From assembly GCF_026151205.1 (NCBI RefSeq), contig NC_087075.1, forward strand, positions 12,012,303-12,076,302: a DNA stretch of 64,000 nucleotides, written 5' to 3'. Position numbers and translations under genes: made by a program. The stretch is from Bolinopsis microptera. Taxonomy: Eukaryota > Ctenophora > Tentaculata > Lobata > Bolinopsidae. Shown one piece after another: positions 47,001-52,300 of this stretch; positions within the stretch are counted from its first letter, which is position 1; each line of letters begins with the position of its first letter. The notes under the pieces are model-generated. The model was not told where the DNA came from. It searched no databases and saw nothing but the letters and a program-made list of their open reading frames with translations.

Positions 47001-49307
47001 CCTTATTTTAAGAACGGATTTTTGATTTAGGCCTCAAAAAAAATTTGGCGGCCAAATTCTGAATTTCTGTAATATAATTTTGGAATTTGGCCGCCAAATT
47101 TTTTTTGAGGCCTAAATCAAAAATCCGTTCTTAAAATAAGGTCGAAATGCGATTTCGAGTCGATTCCAAAAATTTCATGCAAAAATTTTGAAAACTGATT
47201 GAGTTGTTACAATTTTGGTGAGATCAATTCCGCGAATATCGCGAACCGAGATATGGGCAATTTAGTTCATTTTTTGTGGTTTTTTCGCCTTAGTATCCAC
47301 ATTTAAACAGATATAAAGCTATAAATTACAGAGAATATGTAGTTTAGGCTTACCTTTCATATAAAGTAAGTTTCATTCAAAAATATTGATATTTGACCAA
47401 TTTATGGGACGAAATCTACCAAATTTGGTGCGTATGCCCAAATATGGGCATATGGTTTTTGGCTCATAACTCAGTCATTTTTTGTCCAATCTTGATGAAA
47501 TTTCATATACGAGTTCAGGAGACCACTAGCTACAAGTAGAGCACCATAAACCTGGGTTTGGGGCATGTACAGGGTATTTGGCTAAATTGGGCCTAATTTG
47601 GACCAAATATGGGCGTGGCTGCCCTGCGCGCACCGTTTGGCGGTTGGGGTCCGGGACCCCCTCAAAAGTTCGGTCACTGGTCCTAGTTTGTTGGTCAACT
47701 GCTATCTCGAAATCAAGTTTCACAAAAAAAATACCCATTGGCCCCCCCCCTTAAACAAATAAATCCCCGATTTACCGTAGATTTTTCCATCCCCTAACTT
47801 TGCAGTAAATCGGCACGGGGCTTTACAGTAGTGCACCCCCCTCAGATACTTATTAATTTAATATTTGCTTATAATAAGTGCAATTCAAATTTTAAACGAA
47901 ATTGGTTGGTTCTGCGGGCTTTTCGGCCAAATTTATCAAAGTATCGTCTGTAATGTTTACTGTCAAGTAGTTCGGACGTCATGAAAGTAAACGTAATGTC
48001 TAGGAAAGAGTGCTTCGACAGCTGTAGTTGTGATTATTTATGATTTTATTAAATTGTCTAATGTTGTCAAGTTATCAAACTCCCTCAAAATATCTTGACT
48101 CTGATGATGTTGATATATTTGCTTATAGTAAATATTGTCCTTAACCCTGTTTCACGTAGTTAAATTTAATTTAAATGAGAGTCTGTCTGTAAGCTAATGG
48201 TGTGATTATCCACGATTCTTATAGGTCCTTGCTGGAATTTGCTTAAATCTCATTGGTAGCAAGAAATCAGTATAAAGCTTGATGGTCGAGATAAATTATC
48301 AAAGTATGATTGTTTGCAAAAACAAATCAGTTTTCTTTAATCAGCTACAGCTATAAAAACCACAAATATTTGGTGGTTCCAGCAAAAATGCGCTTATTTC
48401 GGAAACATTGCTCATGCCGTTCTTACTTTGTAAATTTTGCCATGCATTTTATTATATTGTTGCATTTTTCGATTTTAAAACCGAGATTTTAAAATTAAAA
48501 ACTTTTGTTGTGGCGTTAAAAACTTCTCATGTTGCAAATGATACTTAAAGTACTAAACTAAAGCCAGTCACTGGAACGACTCTCAATGGTTGGGTTTACC
48601 AACACATATCGCATAATTCAAATTGTTCCCTTATAACTCATTATAAGCAACATATCATCGTGATGATATTGGAGGTATGCGAGAGCCCTAGAAGTTATTG
48701 CAATGAACTATGAACATTGACGTATTAAAATCTTGGATAATCTATTAAAAGGTATTAGTTGGCTCACAAATATTACTTAGCAACTATAATAAACGTAGCG
48801 TTTAGTTATTCTCGAGGGCACCCGGCACATGTTATTAAACATGGCCATTGATCATTGCTGGATAAATTGCATTTAATTGATTATGTAGGTTATTTATAAC
48901 AAACAGAACGCATGACTGTCTACGACAATTGGTCCATTCTGGATTACGAATAGATTAAATGTTGTATTATTTCGTTGTATCTCCTTATCAACATCAAAAC
49001 AGATTCAAGGTAAGCCTTTTAAACATTTTATCGCTAAAATACAATAGTTAACGTGAGCTTTTAATTATATGTACCCCTGATTTACAAATATTTTGAACTG
49101 TTCTGCTGTGAATGTGACTATTTTAAAAAGTTAGAATAGATTTATAAAGTTTTAAATCAGGACAGCAAACCTCTCCCCCTCCCCCTCCCCCTCCCCCCTC
49201 CAGCTCGCCCTCACTCTCCCCCTCCAGCTCAAAGTACTTACAGGTTTGATGAAAGCTTCAGCTGTCCACAGTGTTAGAGCAACCAGCACAGTGCATCTGA
49301 TTATCAT
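13820..49307 (-). CDS. Secreted TSP1/CCP (Sushi) multidomain protein, 26 exons
   Basis: I joined 26 minus-strand exons (listed separately); every donor and acceptor is GT-AG and all phases match, giving 3,303 nt or 1,100 residues. Order: signal peptide 1-18 or so, TSP1 23-66, TSP1 67-132, CCP 132-185, TSP1 191-238, CCP 238-298, then thirteen CCPs to about 1043, a basic motif RRQRRKR, and an acidic tail to 1100. CCPs show the four-Cys pattern with the Trp before the last Cys. There is no membrane segment, so it should be secreted. TSP1 and CCP modules bind glycans, matrix and complement-type proteins in known families (properdin, factor H, SVEP1-like); a matrix or innate-immune role is inference. 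Many CCPs are split by a phase-1 intron after the second Cys. Introns range from 130 nt to 8.4 kb. No orthologue name is assigned. Confidence 0.88.
14322..14422 (-). CDS. Exon 25: first half of CCP15
   Basis: Phase 0 in, phase 2 out (GGCAG|GTAATTCC). It encodes the middle of the domain up to VCKPGYTTIG, the usual CCP break point after the second Cys. Confidence 0.85.
14624..14768 (-). CDS. Exon 24: second half of CCP14, start of CCP15
   Basis: Phase 2 in, phase 0 out (ACAAAG|GTACCTGAC). Contains SVGDTASLDC and GGVWDPPLGRC, then the first Cys of CCP15 (NVICKTK). The plus-strand frame at 14631-14864 is its shadow. Confidence 0.85.
14962..15104 (-). CDS. Exon 23: end of CCP13 and start of CCP14, acceptor inside a minisatellite
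   Basis: The exon starts at GTAACAGTTGAG after TTTCCCAG, which lies in the first unit of the 50-bp array at 15069-15845. Entering in phase 0 it reads VTVECANSHV, then FCNSSGLWNGSLPSC and the start of CCP14. It leaves in phase 2 (ACTTT|GTAAGT). Only this acceptor keeps the frame from exon 22: a downstream AG (GTGCTCAG) is in the wrong phase and would delete the second Cys, and any upstream unit leads to an early stop. Confidence 0.85.
15069..15845. repeat. 50-bp minisatellite of tandem 3' splice sites
   Basis: About 15 units with period 50 bp (for example TTAGCACGTG at 15121, 15171, 15221). Read on the minus strand each unit is a branch-point-like CTAAC, a pyrimidine tract CTCCTATCTTTCCCAG, and the first 30 nt of exon 23. 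The unit nearest the exon supplies its real acceptor. A further diverged unit lies at about 23134-23166, beyond the foldback insertion, making 16. Confidence 0.92.
15847..18313. repeat. Left arm of the foldback element
   Basis: Inverted partner of 20668-23127. It contains an outer AT-rich terminus, about five 57-58-bp subterminal units (16078-16360), a central stretch with repeated ACTAAAGT motifs (16440-17240), and a second block of the same subterminal units at 17638-17830. The near-identity of the arms suggests a young insertion or ongoing arm-to-arm conversion. Confidence 0.9.
18366..20660. repeat. Polypyrimidine satellite at the heart of the foldback element
   Basis: Built from 15-20-bp units of the type TCCTGACTCTCTCTCTGG, always pyrimidine-rich on the plus strand. 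Longer blocks recur at roughly 490-560 bp spacing: the block with TGAGTGTATCTTGTCTTGG is seen near 19045, 19535 and 20080, and the markers TATGATTTTGGGCC and GTTTCAGACTTG recur throughout. The long minus-strand frames (such as 18776-19216 and 20180-20542) are low-complexity products of the repeat. Confidence 0.9.
20668..23127. repeat. Right arm of the foldback element
   Basis: Inverted copy of 15847-18313 ending GGGAGGGGGCT, directly followed by the TTTATA duplication. It mirrors the left arm, including the subterminal unit arrays (21170-21310 and 22615-22900), with only small substitutions and indels visible. Confidence 0.9.
23479..23630 (-). CDS. Exon 22: end of CCP12, start of CCP13
   Basis: Phase 1 in, phase 0 out (ACTCAG|GTTTGTG). 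Reads GYKVMGSKILSC and GRWNSTIPIC, then the first part of CCP13 up to STEYGTQ. It is followed by the 8.4-kb intron 22 that holds the foldback element and the splice-site array. Confidence 0.88.
23784..24011 (-). CDS. Exon 21: end of CCP11, start of CCP12
   Basis: Phase 1 in and out. Contains HSVGDSASLIC, EGRWSNVDRLGC and the CCP12 opening up to LFCNDG. Confidence 0.88.
24362..24631 (-). CDS. Exon 20: end of CCP9, all of CCP10, start of CCP11
   Basis: The largest coding exon (270 nt), phase 1 in and out. It holds one uninterrupted CCP (QSCDLFSAPNG ... GEWSGLLGC), which shows that an internal intron was lost here compared with its neighbours. Donor TATAAAG|GTTCGC. Confidence 0.88.
24855..24998 (-). 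CDS. Exon 19: end of CCP8, start of CCP9
   Basis: Phase 1 in and out. Contains DWSAEMPRC and the CCP9 opening with NGS, an N-glycosylation sequon, up to CQEGFQLEG. Confidence 0.88.
25307..25392 (-). CDS. Exon 18: middle of CCP8
   Basis: Phase 2 in, phase 1 out (AAATCAG|GTTAAC). Reads QGSVVEIICEPGYRLIG, the typical second-Cys segment of a CCP. Confidence 0.85.
26225..26356 (-). CDS. Exon 17: end of CCP7, start of CCP8
   Basis: Phase 2 in and out. Contains YARSGHWKLTC, GGWDYPAPDC and then PGIENGYVSSQ of the next domain. Confidence 0.88.
26526..26703 (-). CDS. Exon 16: end of CCP6, start of CCP7
   Basis: Phase 1 in, phase 2 out. The donor is GG|GTCAGT, chosen because it alone joins CNEG to YARSG of exon 17 in frame. 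Contains NWTSANIGRC and the sequon NET. Confidence 0.85.
26889..26961 (-). CDS. Exon 15: start of CCP6
   Basis: Phase 0 in, phase 1 out (GATCGAG|GTAAGTTC). Reads PSTNNGLWYRV and ALLRCDRG, the first half of a CCP. Confidence 0.85.
27092..27221 (-). CDS. Exon 14: second half of CCP5
   Basis: Phase 2 in, phase 0 out (TGCCAG|GTAACC). Reads NRVEVSCEKGYQLSG and GEWSSGIPSC, a textbook CCP. Confidence 0.88.
27290..27597. repeat. Tandem repeat carrying CRE-like TGACGTCA palindromes, intron 13
   Basis: About 2.6 copies of a 110-130-bp unit starting CTACCTCCCACTACCTTG. The first two units carry TGACGTCATGAAG, ATGACGTCATG and TTACGTCAC, giving four full TGACGTCA sites in 150 bp plus half-sites. The third copy is truncated before the CRE cluster. 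TGACGTCA is the known CREB/ATF site; whether it acts here is unknown. Confidence 0.8.
27655..27800. mobile_element. MITE-like hairpin in intron 13
   Basis: The core is a perfect palindrome with 26-bp arms (27706-27731 and 27733-27758) around a single C; the arm starts TTCAGACAGCAGACTTTCTG. Outer, weaker inverted copies of TTCAGACAGT lie near 27657 and 27787. This nesting fits a small foldback MITE. Confidence 0.55.
28101..28230 (-). CDS. Exon 13: end of CCP4, start of CCP5
   Basis: Phase 1 in, phase 2 out (CACTC|GTGAGT). Contains GYETVGVSDLFC, GLWSSDIPDC and ITLPEMEHALV. Confidence 0.88.
28258..28596. repeat. (TGTGGTATG)n microsatellite, intron 12
   Basis: Around 35 copies of a 9-bp unit just upstream of the exon 13 acceptor in transcript sense. 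Because the unit is a multiple of three with no stop, all three plus-strand frames stay open; none is a gene. Confidence 0.95.
29092..29188 (-). CDS. Exon 12: start of CCP4
   Basis: Phase 0 in, phase 1 out (GTCAAAG|GTATAT). Reads QCVELQLTEHH and VDIGAAIEISCVKG, with sequon NSS. Confidence 0.85.
29565..29629 (-). CDS. Exon 11: end of CCP3
   Basis: Phase 1 in, phase 0 out (AAAAAG|GTTTTTGC, a weak donor). Reads GQQYLVCLGTDWSYSFPTC, the third Cys, Trp and fourth Cys of the domain. Confidence 0.8.
29962..30067 (-). CDS. Exon 10: start of CCP3
   Basis: Phase 0 in, phase 1 out (CTCCAAG|GTGAGC). Reads CSPIPHFDNGRV and HFMCNDGYELQG. Confidence 0.88.
30112..30615. repeat. 38-bp minisatellite upstream of exon 10
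   Basis: About 13 units with an exact 38-bp step (GTAGG at 30246 and 30284). Each contains ACATGTGACATGT and GTTACCTAGGTTAC, so units are rich in short palindromes. The tract is very uniform, and it begins about 45 bp upstream of the exon 10 acceptor in transcript sense. Confidence 0.93.
30712..30776. repeat. G-rich tract, potential G-quadruplex
   Basis: About 65 bp with many runs of four or more G on the plus strand, separated by CC or CCGT. It fits the G4 motif many times over. In the minus-strand transcript the RNA would be C-rich. Length may be unreliable in the assembly. Confidence 0.85.
31021..31039. repeat. Poly-C tract
   Basis: A run of about 19 C, 245 bp from the G-rich tract and complementary to its runs. 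In the minus-strand pre-mRNA this would be poly-G. Confidence 0.9.
31317..31599. mobile_element. Non-autonomous hAT-type MITE, 283 bp
   Basis: The ends are inverted: CAGTGGCGTAACG and CGTTACGCCACTG. Exact 8-bp duplications TGGTCATG flank it at 31309-31316 and 31600-31607. An 8-bp duplication with CAGTGGCG-type ends is typical of hAT transposons. The interior is C-rich (GGCGCCCCCC motifs) with no coding frame. It sits in intron 9. Confidence 0.88.
31963..32306. mobile_element. Near-perfect palindromic MITE, 344 bp
   Basis: The left end GCAAGTTTCCATAAACGAT and right end ATCGTTTATGGAAACTTGC mirror each other, and the symmetry continues to the centre near 32135 (AAAAAAGCGCTTTTTT). Nine-base duplications GAAAATGTG lie at 31954-31962 and 32307-32315. 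The 9-bp duplication recalls Mutator-like or foldback elements. No coding content; intron 9. Confidence 0.88.
32350..32622 (-). CDS. Hypothetical small secreted frame inside intron 9
   Basis: A 90-codon frame. From the internal Met in MWQFCLHVVVSVVLS it has a signal-peptide-like hydrophobic start, then a polar region with two N-glycosylation sequons (NST, NKT) and a basic stretch EKGRRKL. A donor-like CCACC|GTAAGAAA lies near its end, so it could be a first exon. I recognise no family. It may well be chance; only the signal-peptide shape and the donor support it. Confidence 0.15.
   Translation of the reverse strand: MCFSSGALVMWQFCLHVVVSVVLSENAQFGHRNGPNSTIQLYQYDGQESGPNKTSLTDGGETLIKIAKVGFEKGRRKLIVRTTTVRNNHS
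33340..33410. repeat. Short imperfect hairpin
   Basis: Inverted segments CGGACATTAAA / TTTTAATGTCCG and GACGCTAG / CTAGCGTC around a short loop, ending in AT-rich flanks. Probably a MITE remnant in intron 9. Confidence 0.5.
34865..35086 (+). CDS. Possible plus-strand exon, unknown
   Basis: A strong acceptor-like stretch (TTTCTTTTTCTTCACAG) leads into an open frame of about 73 codons ending in TAG at 35084-35086. It has three Cys, a sequon NVT, and no recognised domain. If real it would belong to a gene nested opposite the CCP/TSP1 gene. I found no partner exon. Confidence 0.15.
   Translation, partial: SVETLVSGGIYYRTKYRQTCSNVTLELSLSSATGELIGPTVMKSGTSHENKCQPHPNINQSVQFAPLSYTWRG
35786..35890 (-). 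CDS. Exon 9: second half of CCP2
   Basis: Phase 0 in and out (GACGAG|GTAATAAC). Reads ATLRCRSPDKVLQG and GWEGTLPRCVDE. Longer frames covering this stretch (35688-35972, 35771-36055) are not the gene. The 5.7-kb intron 9 follows. Confidence 0.85.
36492..36604 (-). CDS. Exon 8: end of TSP1-3, start of CCP2
   Basis: Phase 1 in, phase 0 out (GAAACC|GTGAGT). Reads DAVEQYICGSAGC, closing the third TSP1, then a Cys-rich CCP opening up to FMCAET. It was found by demanding a phase-1 to phase-0 link between exons 7 and 9, and it fits exactly. Confidence 0.82.
36670..36737. repeat. Hairpin in intron 7 next to the exon 8 acceptor
   Basis: Arms of about 29 bp, one mismatch region aside: ATGATTTGATGGTTGCGGGG with its inverse CCCCAACCATCAGATCAT, around a loop GAATCTCCACT. 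It lies 65 bp upstream of the exon 8 acceptor in transcript sense. Confidence 0.75.
36935..37180. repeat. Tandem duplication, 2 x 123 bp
   Basis: Two head-to-tail copies beginning ACCCTCTAAC, at 36935 and 37058, nearly identical. The plus-strand frame at 37160-37411 begins in the second copy and resembles nothing I know. Intron 7. Confidence 0.88.
37181..40641. other. Most of intron 7, no gene seen
   Basis: AT-rich intronic DNA with scattered short repeats, such as GGTTACTGTGGTTACTG near 40300-40370. No exon, RNA gene or clear transposon recognised. Confidence 0.4.
40642..40747 (-). CDS. Exon 7: start of TSP1-3
   Basis: Phase 0 in, phase 1 out (TAGAG|GTGAGT). Reads WSAFGPWDDHCRAC and RRRTCQSVCGEVCRG. 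The WSxFGxW and the RRR-type strand are TSP1 signatures. Confidence 0.87.
40969..41106 (-). CDS. Exon 6: most of CCP1
   Basis: Phase 0 in and out (ATACAG|GTGGGT). Reads CGATITVSCPQC, PKLRCLPDGLWN and SPQCV. The domain has extra cysteines and is inserted between the second and third TSP1. Confidence 0.86.
41113..41240. repeat. AT-rich tandem repeat TTAATTATTACTTAAG
   Basis: Several imperfect copies of a 16-27-bp unit directly upstream of the exon 6 acceptor in transcript sense. Confidence 0.8.
41387..41516 (-). CDS. Exon 5: second half of TSP1-2, start of CCP1
   Basis: Phase 2 in, phase 0 out (AAGAT|GTGGGT). Reads RTRKCDSPRPSCGGRKC and WEVTRCGQSGCPG, with the RxRxC strand typical of TSP1. 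Confidence 0.86.
41770..41872 (-). CDS. Exon 4: start of TSP1-2
   Basis: Phase 1 in, phase 2 out (CTTAG|GTATTTG). Reads GGWSEWSVPECRYC, with the WSxW tryptophan pair of a TSP1 domain. Confidence 0.86.
41873..43260. other. Intron 3, left part, no gene seen
   Basis: AT-rich intronic DNA between exon 4 and the decamer satellite. No feature recognised. Confidence 0.4.
43261..44356. repeat. Decamer satellite (TCCTGTGTAA)n, 1.1 kb, intron 3
   Basis: Around 105 copies of a 10-bp unit, very uniform over most of its length. Variant units (TCTTGTGTAAAA, TCCTGTGTAAA) sit near 43738-43760 and toward the right end. The minus-strand frame at 43997-44440 is read through this repeat and is not a gene. Confidence 0.96.
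45267..45335 (-). CDS. Exon 3: second half of TSP1-1
   Basis: Phase 1 in and out (TAGCG|GTAAGT). Reads GHRTRTRDCVNNGLFYCG, matching the R-layer strand and following Cys residues of TSP1. Confidence 0.87.
45505..45568 (-). CDS. Exon 2: start of TSP1-1
   Basis: Phase 0 in, phase 1 out (CTCTG|GTGAGT). Reads IWSDWGKWRGLCSESCSG, the WxxWxxW core plus the CSxSCxG motif of TSP1. Confidence 0.9.
46395..47750. mobile_element. TTAA-flanked palindromic element, 1,356 bp, intron 1
   Basis: Two arms of about 660 bp mirror each other almost exactly around a short centre near 47070. The ends are G9 with TCAATGGGTATTTTTTGTG, and its inverse with C9. TTAA occurs on both sides (46391-46394 and 47751-47754), the target used by piggyBac and Kolobok-type transposases. 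The frames at 46375-46671 and 47526-47738 are mirror images within the arms and encode nothing known. Outside, a direct repeat CCCCGATTTACCG occurs at about 46319 and 47764. Confidence 0.9.
47755..49241. other. Intron 1, right part, no gene seen
   Basis: AT-rich intronic DNA with a CCCCCTCCCCCT tract at 49170-49225 next to the exon 1 donor. No exon or transposon recognised. Confidence 0.4.
49242..49307 (-). CDS. Exon 1: start codon and signal peptide of the CCP/TSP1 protein
   Basis: ATG at 49305-49307 begins MIIRCTVLVALTLWTAEAF, a short basic start, a hydrophobic core and a small-residue cleavage region, which is a convincing signal peptide. It ends at a consensus donor (CCT|GTAAGTAC) in phase 0, matching exon 2. 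I chose this Met because it is the one directly before the hydrophobic core. The promoter and 5' UTR were not located. Confidence 0.82.
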
Positions 49308-52300
49308 TATCTGTTAATTATTAATTAATTATCTGTTAATTATCTGATTAGTAAAGTGCACAATATCAATTTATTAACTCACACTGAAGCACTAAATATG
49401 ACTCATCTAGTCTCCTTTGTGAATTATTAAAGAAACTTTGTTATAGACAACTAGCACGCAATCATAAAGATCATACAATCTACAAATACCTTTGCAGCAT
49501 GTCTCACGTCACTAAGTCTAACTTACAACGCCCAAAATTTTGATTAACATTTTTGGTGCTTAATAAACTTTTTGTACTGACGTACTAACAAACAGACGTG
49601 TTAGATTTAAAACTTTAATTCGTCAGATTTCAAAACTTCAGACTTACAACCTGTTTGGTTATCCCAAACATTTCTTTTTGACAAGCGGCACAATCATTAT
49701 AGTTTCAGAAAGCCGCGACCCTTCAAAAAGAAAACCGATTTACAAAAGAAAATATACTGAAACTAAATCTTTGGCGTGGTGTGATGATTCTTGGCAACTC
49801 ATCGAACTTCTGCCTTGATCCTAACTTTTAGAGTTCACACTTAAGACTTGTTTGACTGACCCAACAAACAAGTCTTTGAGGAATCCGGATATGCAAAGCG
49901 GTTAGACACAAGGCGACCCTTCAAAAAGAAAAATCGATTATTAAGCTATATAATATTATATATGTTGTATATTATAATATATATATGTTGTATATTATAA
50001 TATACTGAATATAAAAATGTAGTGGTTCTACGTTATTAGGTCCTGTCTACAGTCTATCCCTTCATTTTCTTCGGACAAAAGGCGCTGAATAGAAGATTTG
50101 ATCACAAACCTAATCAAAATTAATAATCAAAAATAATCTACGGAAAATAAACTATAAACGATGACTTGAAGCTGGTTTCCAAAAATGCAAGTGTGATTAA
50201 CTTTACTGGAATTACAATCAATGCTGATAATCGCTAACAATAACCGCAGAGGCCGATAAAGAGACAGTATTCTTTGGTTCTATCTTGCCGGAGATATCTC
50301 AAACTTCCTCAGACTCACGACCAAACGAACGCAGCAACCCGTGTCGGCACGTTATTTCAAACAATTAATATATTTACAGTTTGATAAAATAAATAAAACA
50401 ACAATTAAGAACCGTAATTATAAGGCCAGGTACAACACGGATCATATAGGGATGTAGGTGGACAGGATACAAACGATATCGTTGTGAATCTCGGGAAACC
50501 GCTTTGAACTGTGATTATAGTAACGAGATTGGAGAATAATACGCTCTAAATCAATCAAACGTGACAGAATCATATGGCAGTATAAAGATTAAAGGTATAA
50601 CAATATCCTAAACTAAACGAAATTAAACTTGAAAAATTAGATAAAAATCGGGGAGGGAATGTCGCTGAACAAAGGTGTAAATCGATTGGGTTGAATATCA
50701 AGAAATTGTGAATATTCAGATAAGTGAAAGTCAGCAGTATATCTCTTTGTTTACATAAACATTACTTCTACAGGATGGGCAAGCATATAATTATATTATA
50801 GCTATTGACTTATTGAGCTATTGAGCTATTGATTTGTTGACAAAAGCAAACAACTGTGCTAAATGTAATCAACATGGAAGATGTGCATTAATTCTGCACT
50901 GCAAAGTTGGCTTGAACTTTAGTATCACTAGCTGGTCAGTAGTTAATTGGTAATTAATTAGACAATAAAAAGAAAACTCTCTTCAATGTTTGAACGATAA
51001 AAAGTGCGTAACTCGCTTTTTGTGATCGGTACATGTCCGAGTGGCGTCAATGGGAAGTATTTAATCTGTTCTATTTGAAAAGAAATCCCAGTGAAATTTC
51101 ACAGACCCCAAGAGAAATACTGGTGAATTTTTACCGTCCAGACAAACTCACTATCTAAGTTCTCCTAGTCCCGCTGAGATCAAAGCACAGAACCTCACCA
51201 GAAGTAGGACCATAATAACTAACACAGACTAAGCTAATGAGACTCGGTAGATTTAATGTAACATATTAAAATGTTCAACTAACAATCGATCAGCCGTAAG
51301 AAAGATGTCGGTGGGTATATAATAATCGTGTAGTACATTATCAATTGGCACGCGTAATTCACCCTCAAAAAACCTAAAATTTGATCAGAGGGTCACGCGG
51401 CTCTTTTGCCGTGGGATCAAGTAGTGTGACTAACTGGTGACACACTCCAAAGTTTTAAAAACTTACCGATAACCCACATTATCAACAACAAGAAGCCTTT
51501 GTAATCGAGTTCGGCGTACGGGATCGAACTTTTCCAAATTTAAATATGATTAATCCGAAACTGAAAGATAATAGAAAGGCCACTCTGGGACGCGAAGAGG
51601 ATTACGAATCCATCTCAAACTTGAAAAAAAACAAATTTTATGAAAATTGTCGCTAAGCATAGTAATTTCGCCTGCAGTAGTCAAAGCTTCGATTTGCCTC
51701 ATCAATACGAGTTCCTCGGACTGTAGCAATATTTGAAAAAATAATCCCACGGAAATCTTCAAGAGTCAAAGCCAATTGATTTAGCACTGAGTACTTCAGA
51801 GAGACACCATGGCTATTATACCTTTAGTTAAGAATTTAATCTAGCGCTCATACAGGCACAGCCATCCCGATTCACTACATGACCTCATCGGCTTTTGTTT
51901 TTCCATATATTTTCTATCTAAACTCAAAATACAGACAATGTGAAGAATGAAGCTCGACTTTGGTAGAAATCATGGGACAAGTTACAATCTTTACTGGAAA
52001 GGAGGGATAGAATATAGATCCAGAGTAACACATATTCCATCCTTAACAAGTTAATAAGAACGGTGCTCAGTAATCGTAGTTACTGTCTTCTAGAACGAAG
52101 ATCAAATGAAAATTAGGCAAGTAATACGTACTAAATCCACTGCATAATTCACTGTGGTGGTGGCATGGGCTAATTGTGTAATGTACTAAAACAATCCGGC
52201 AAATTGTGAAAAAGATTAAGGTTGAGAATTCCACCGCACTTTGGCGGATCCTTTTCATTTTTCATAGACTGAAATTCAGCCCGAAATTCGGGAATTTAAT

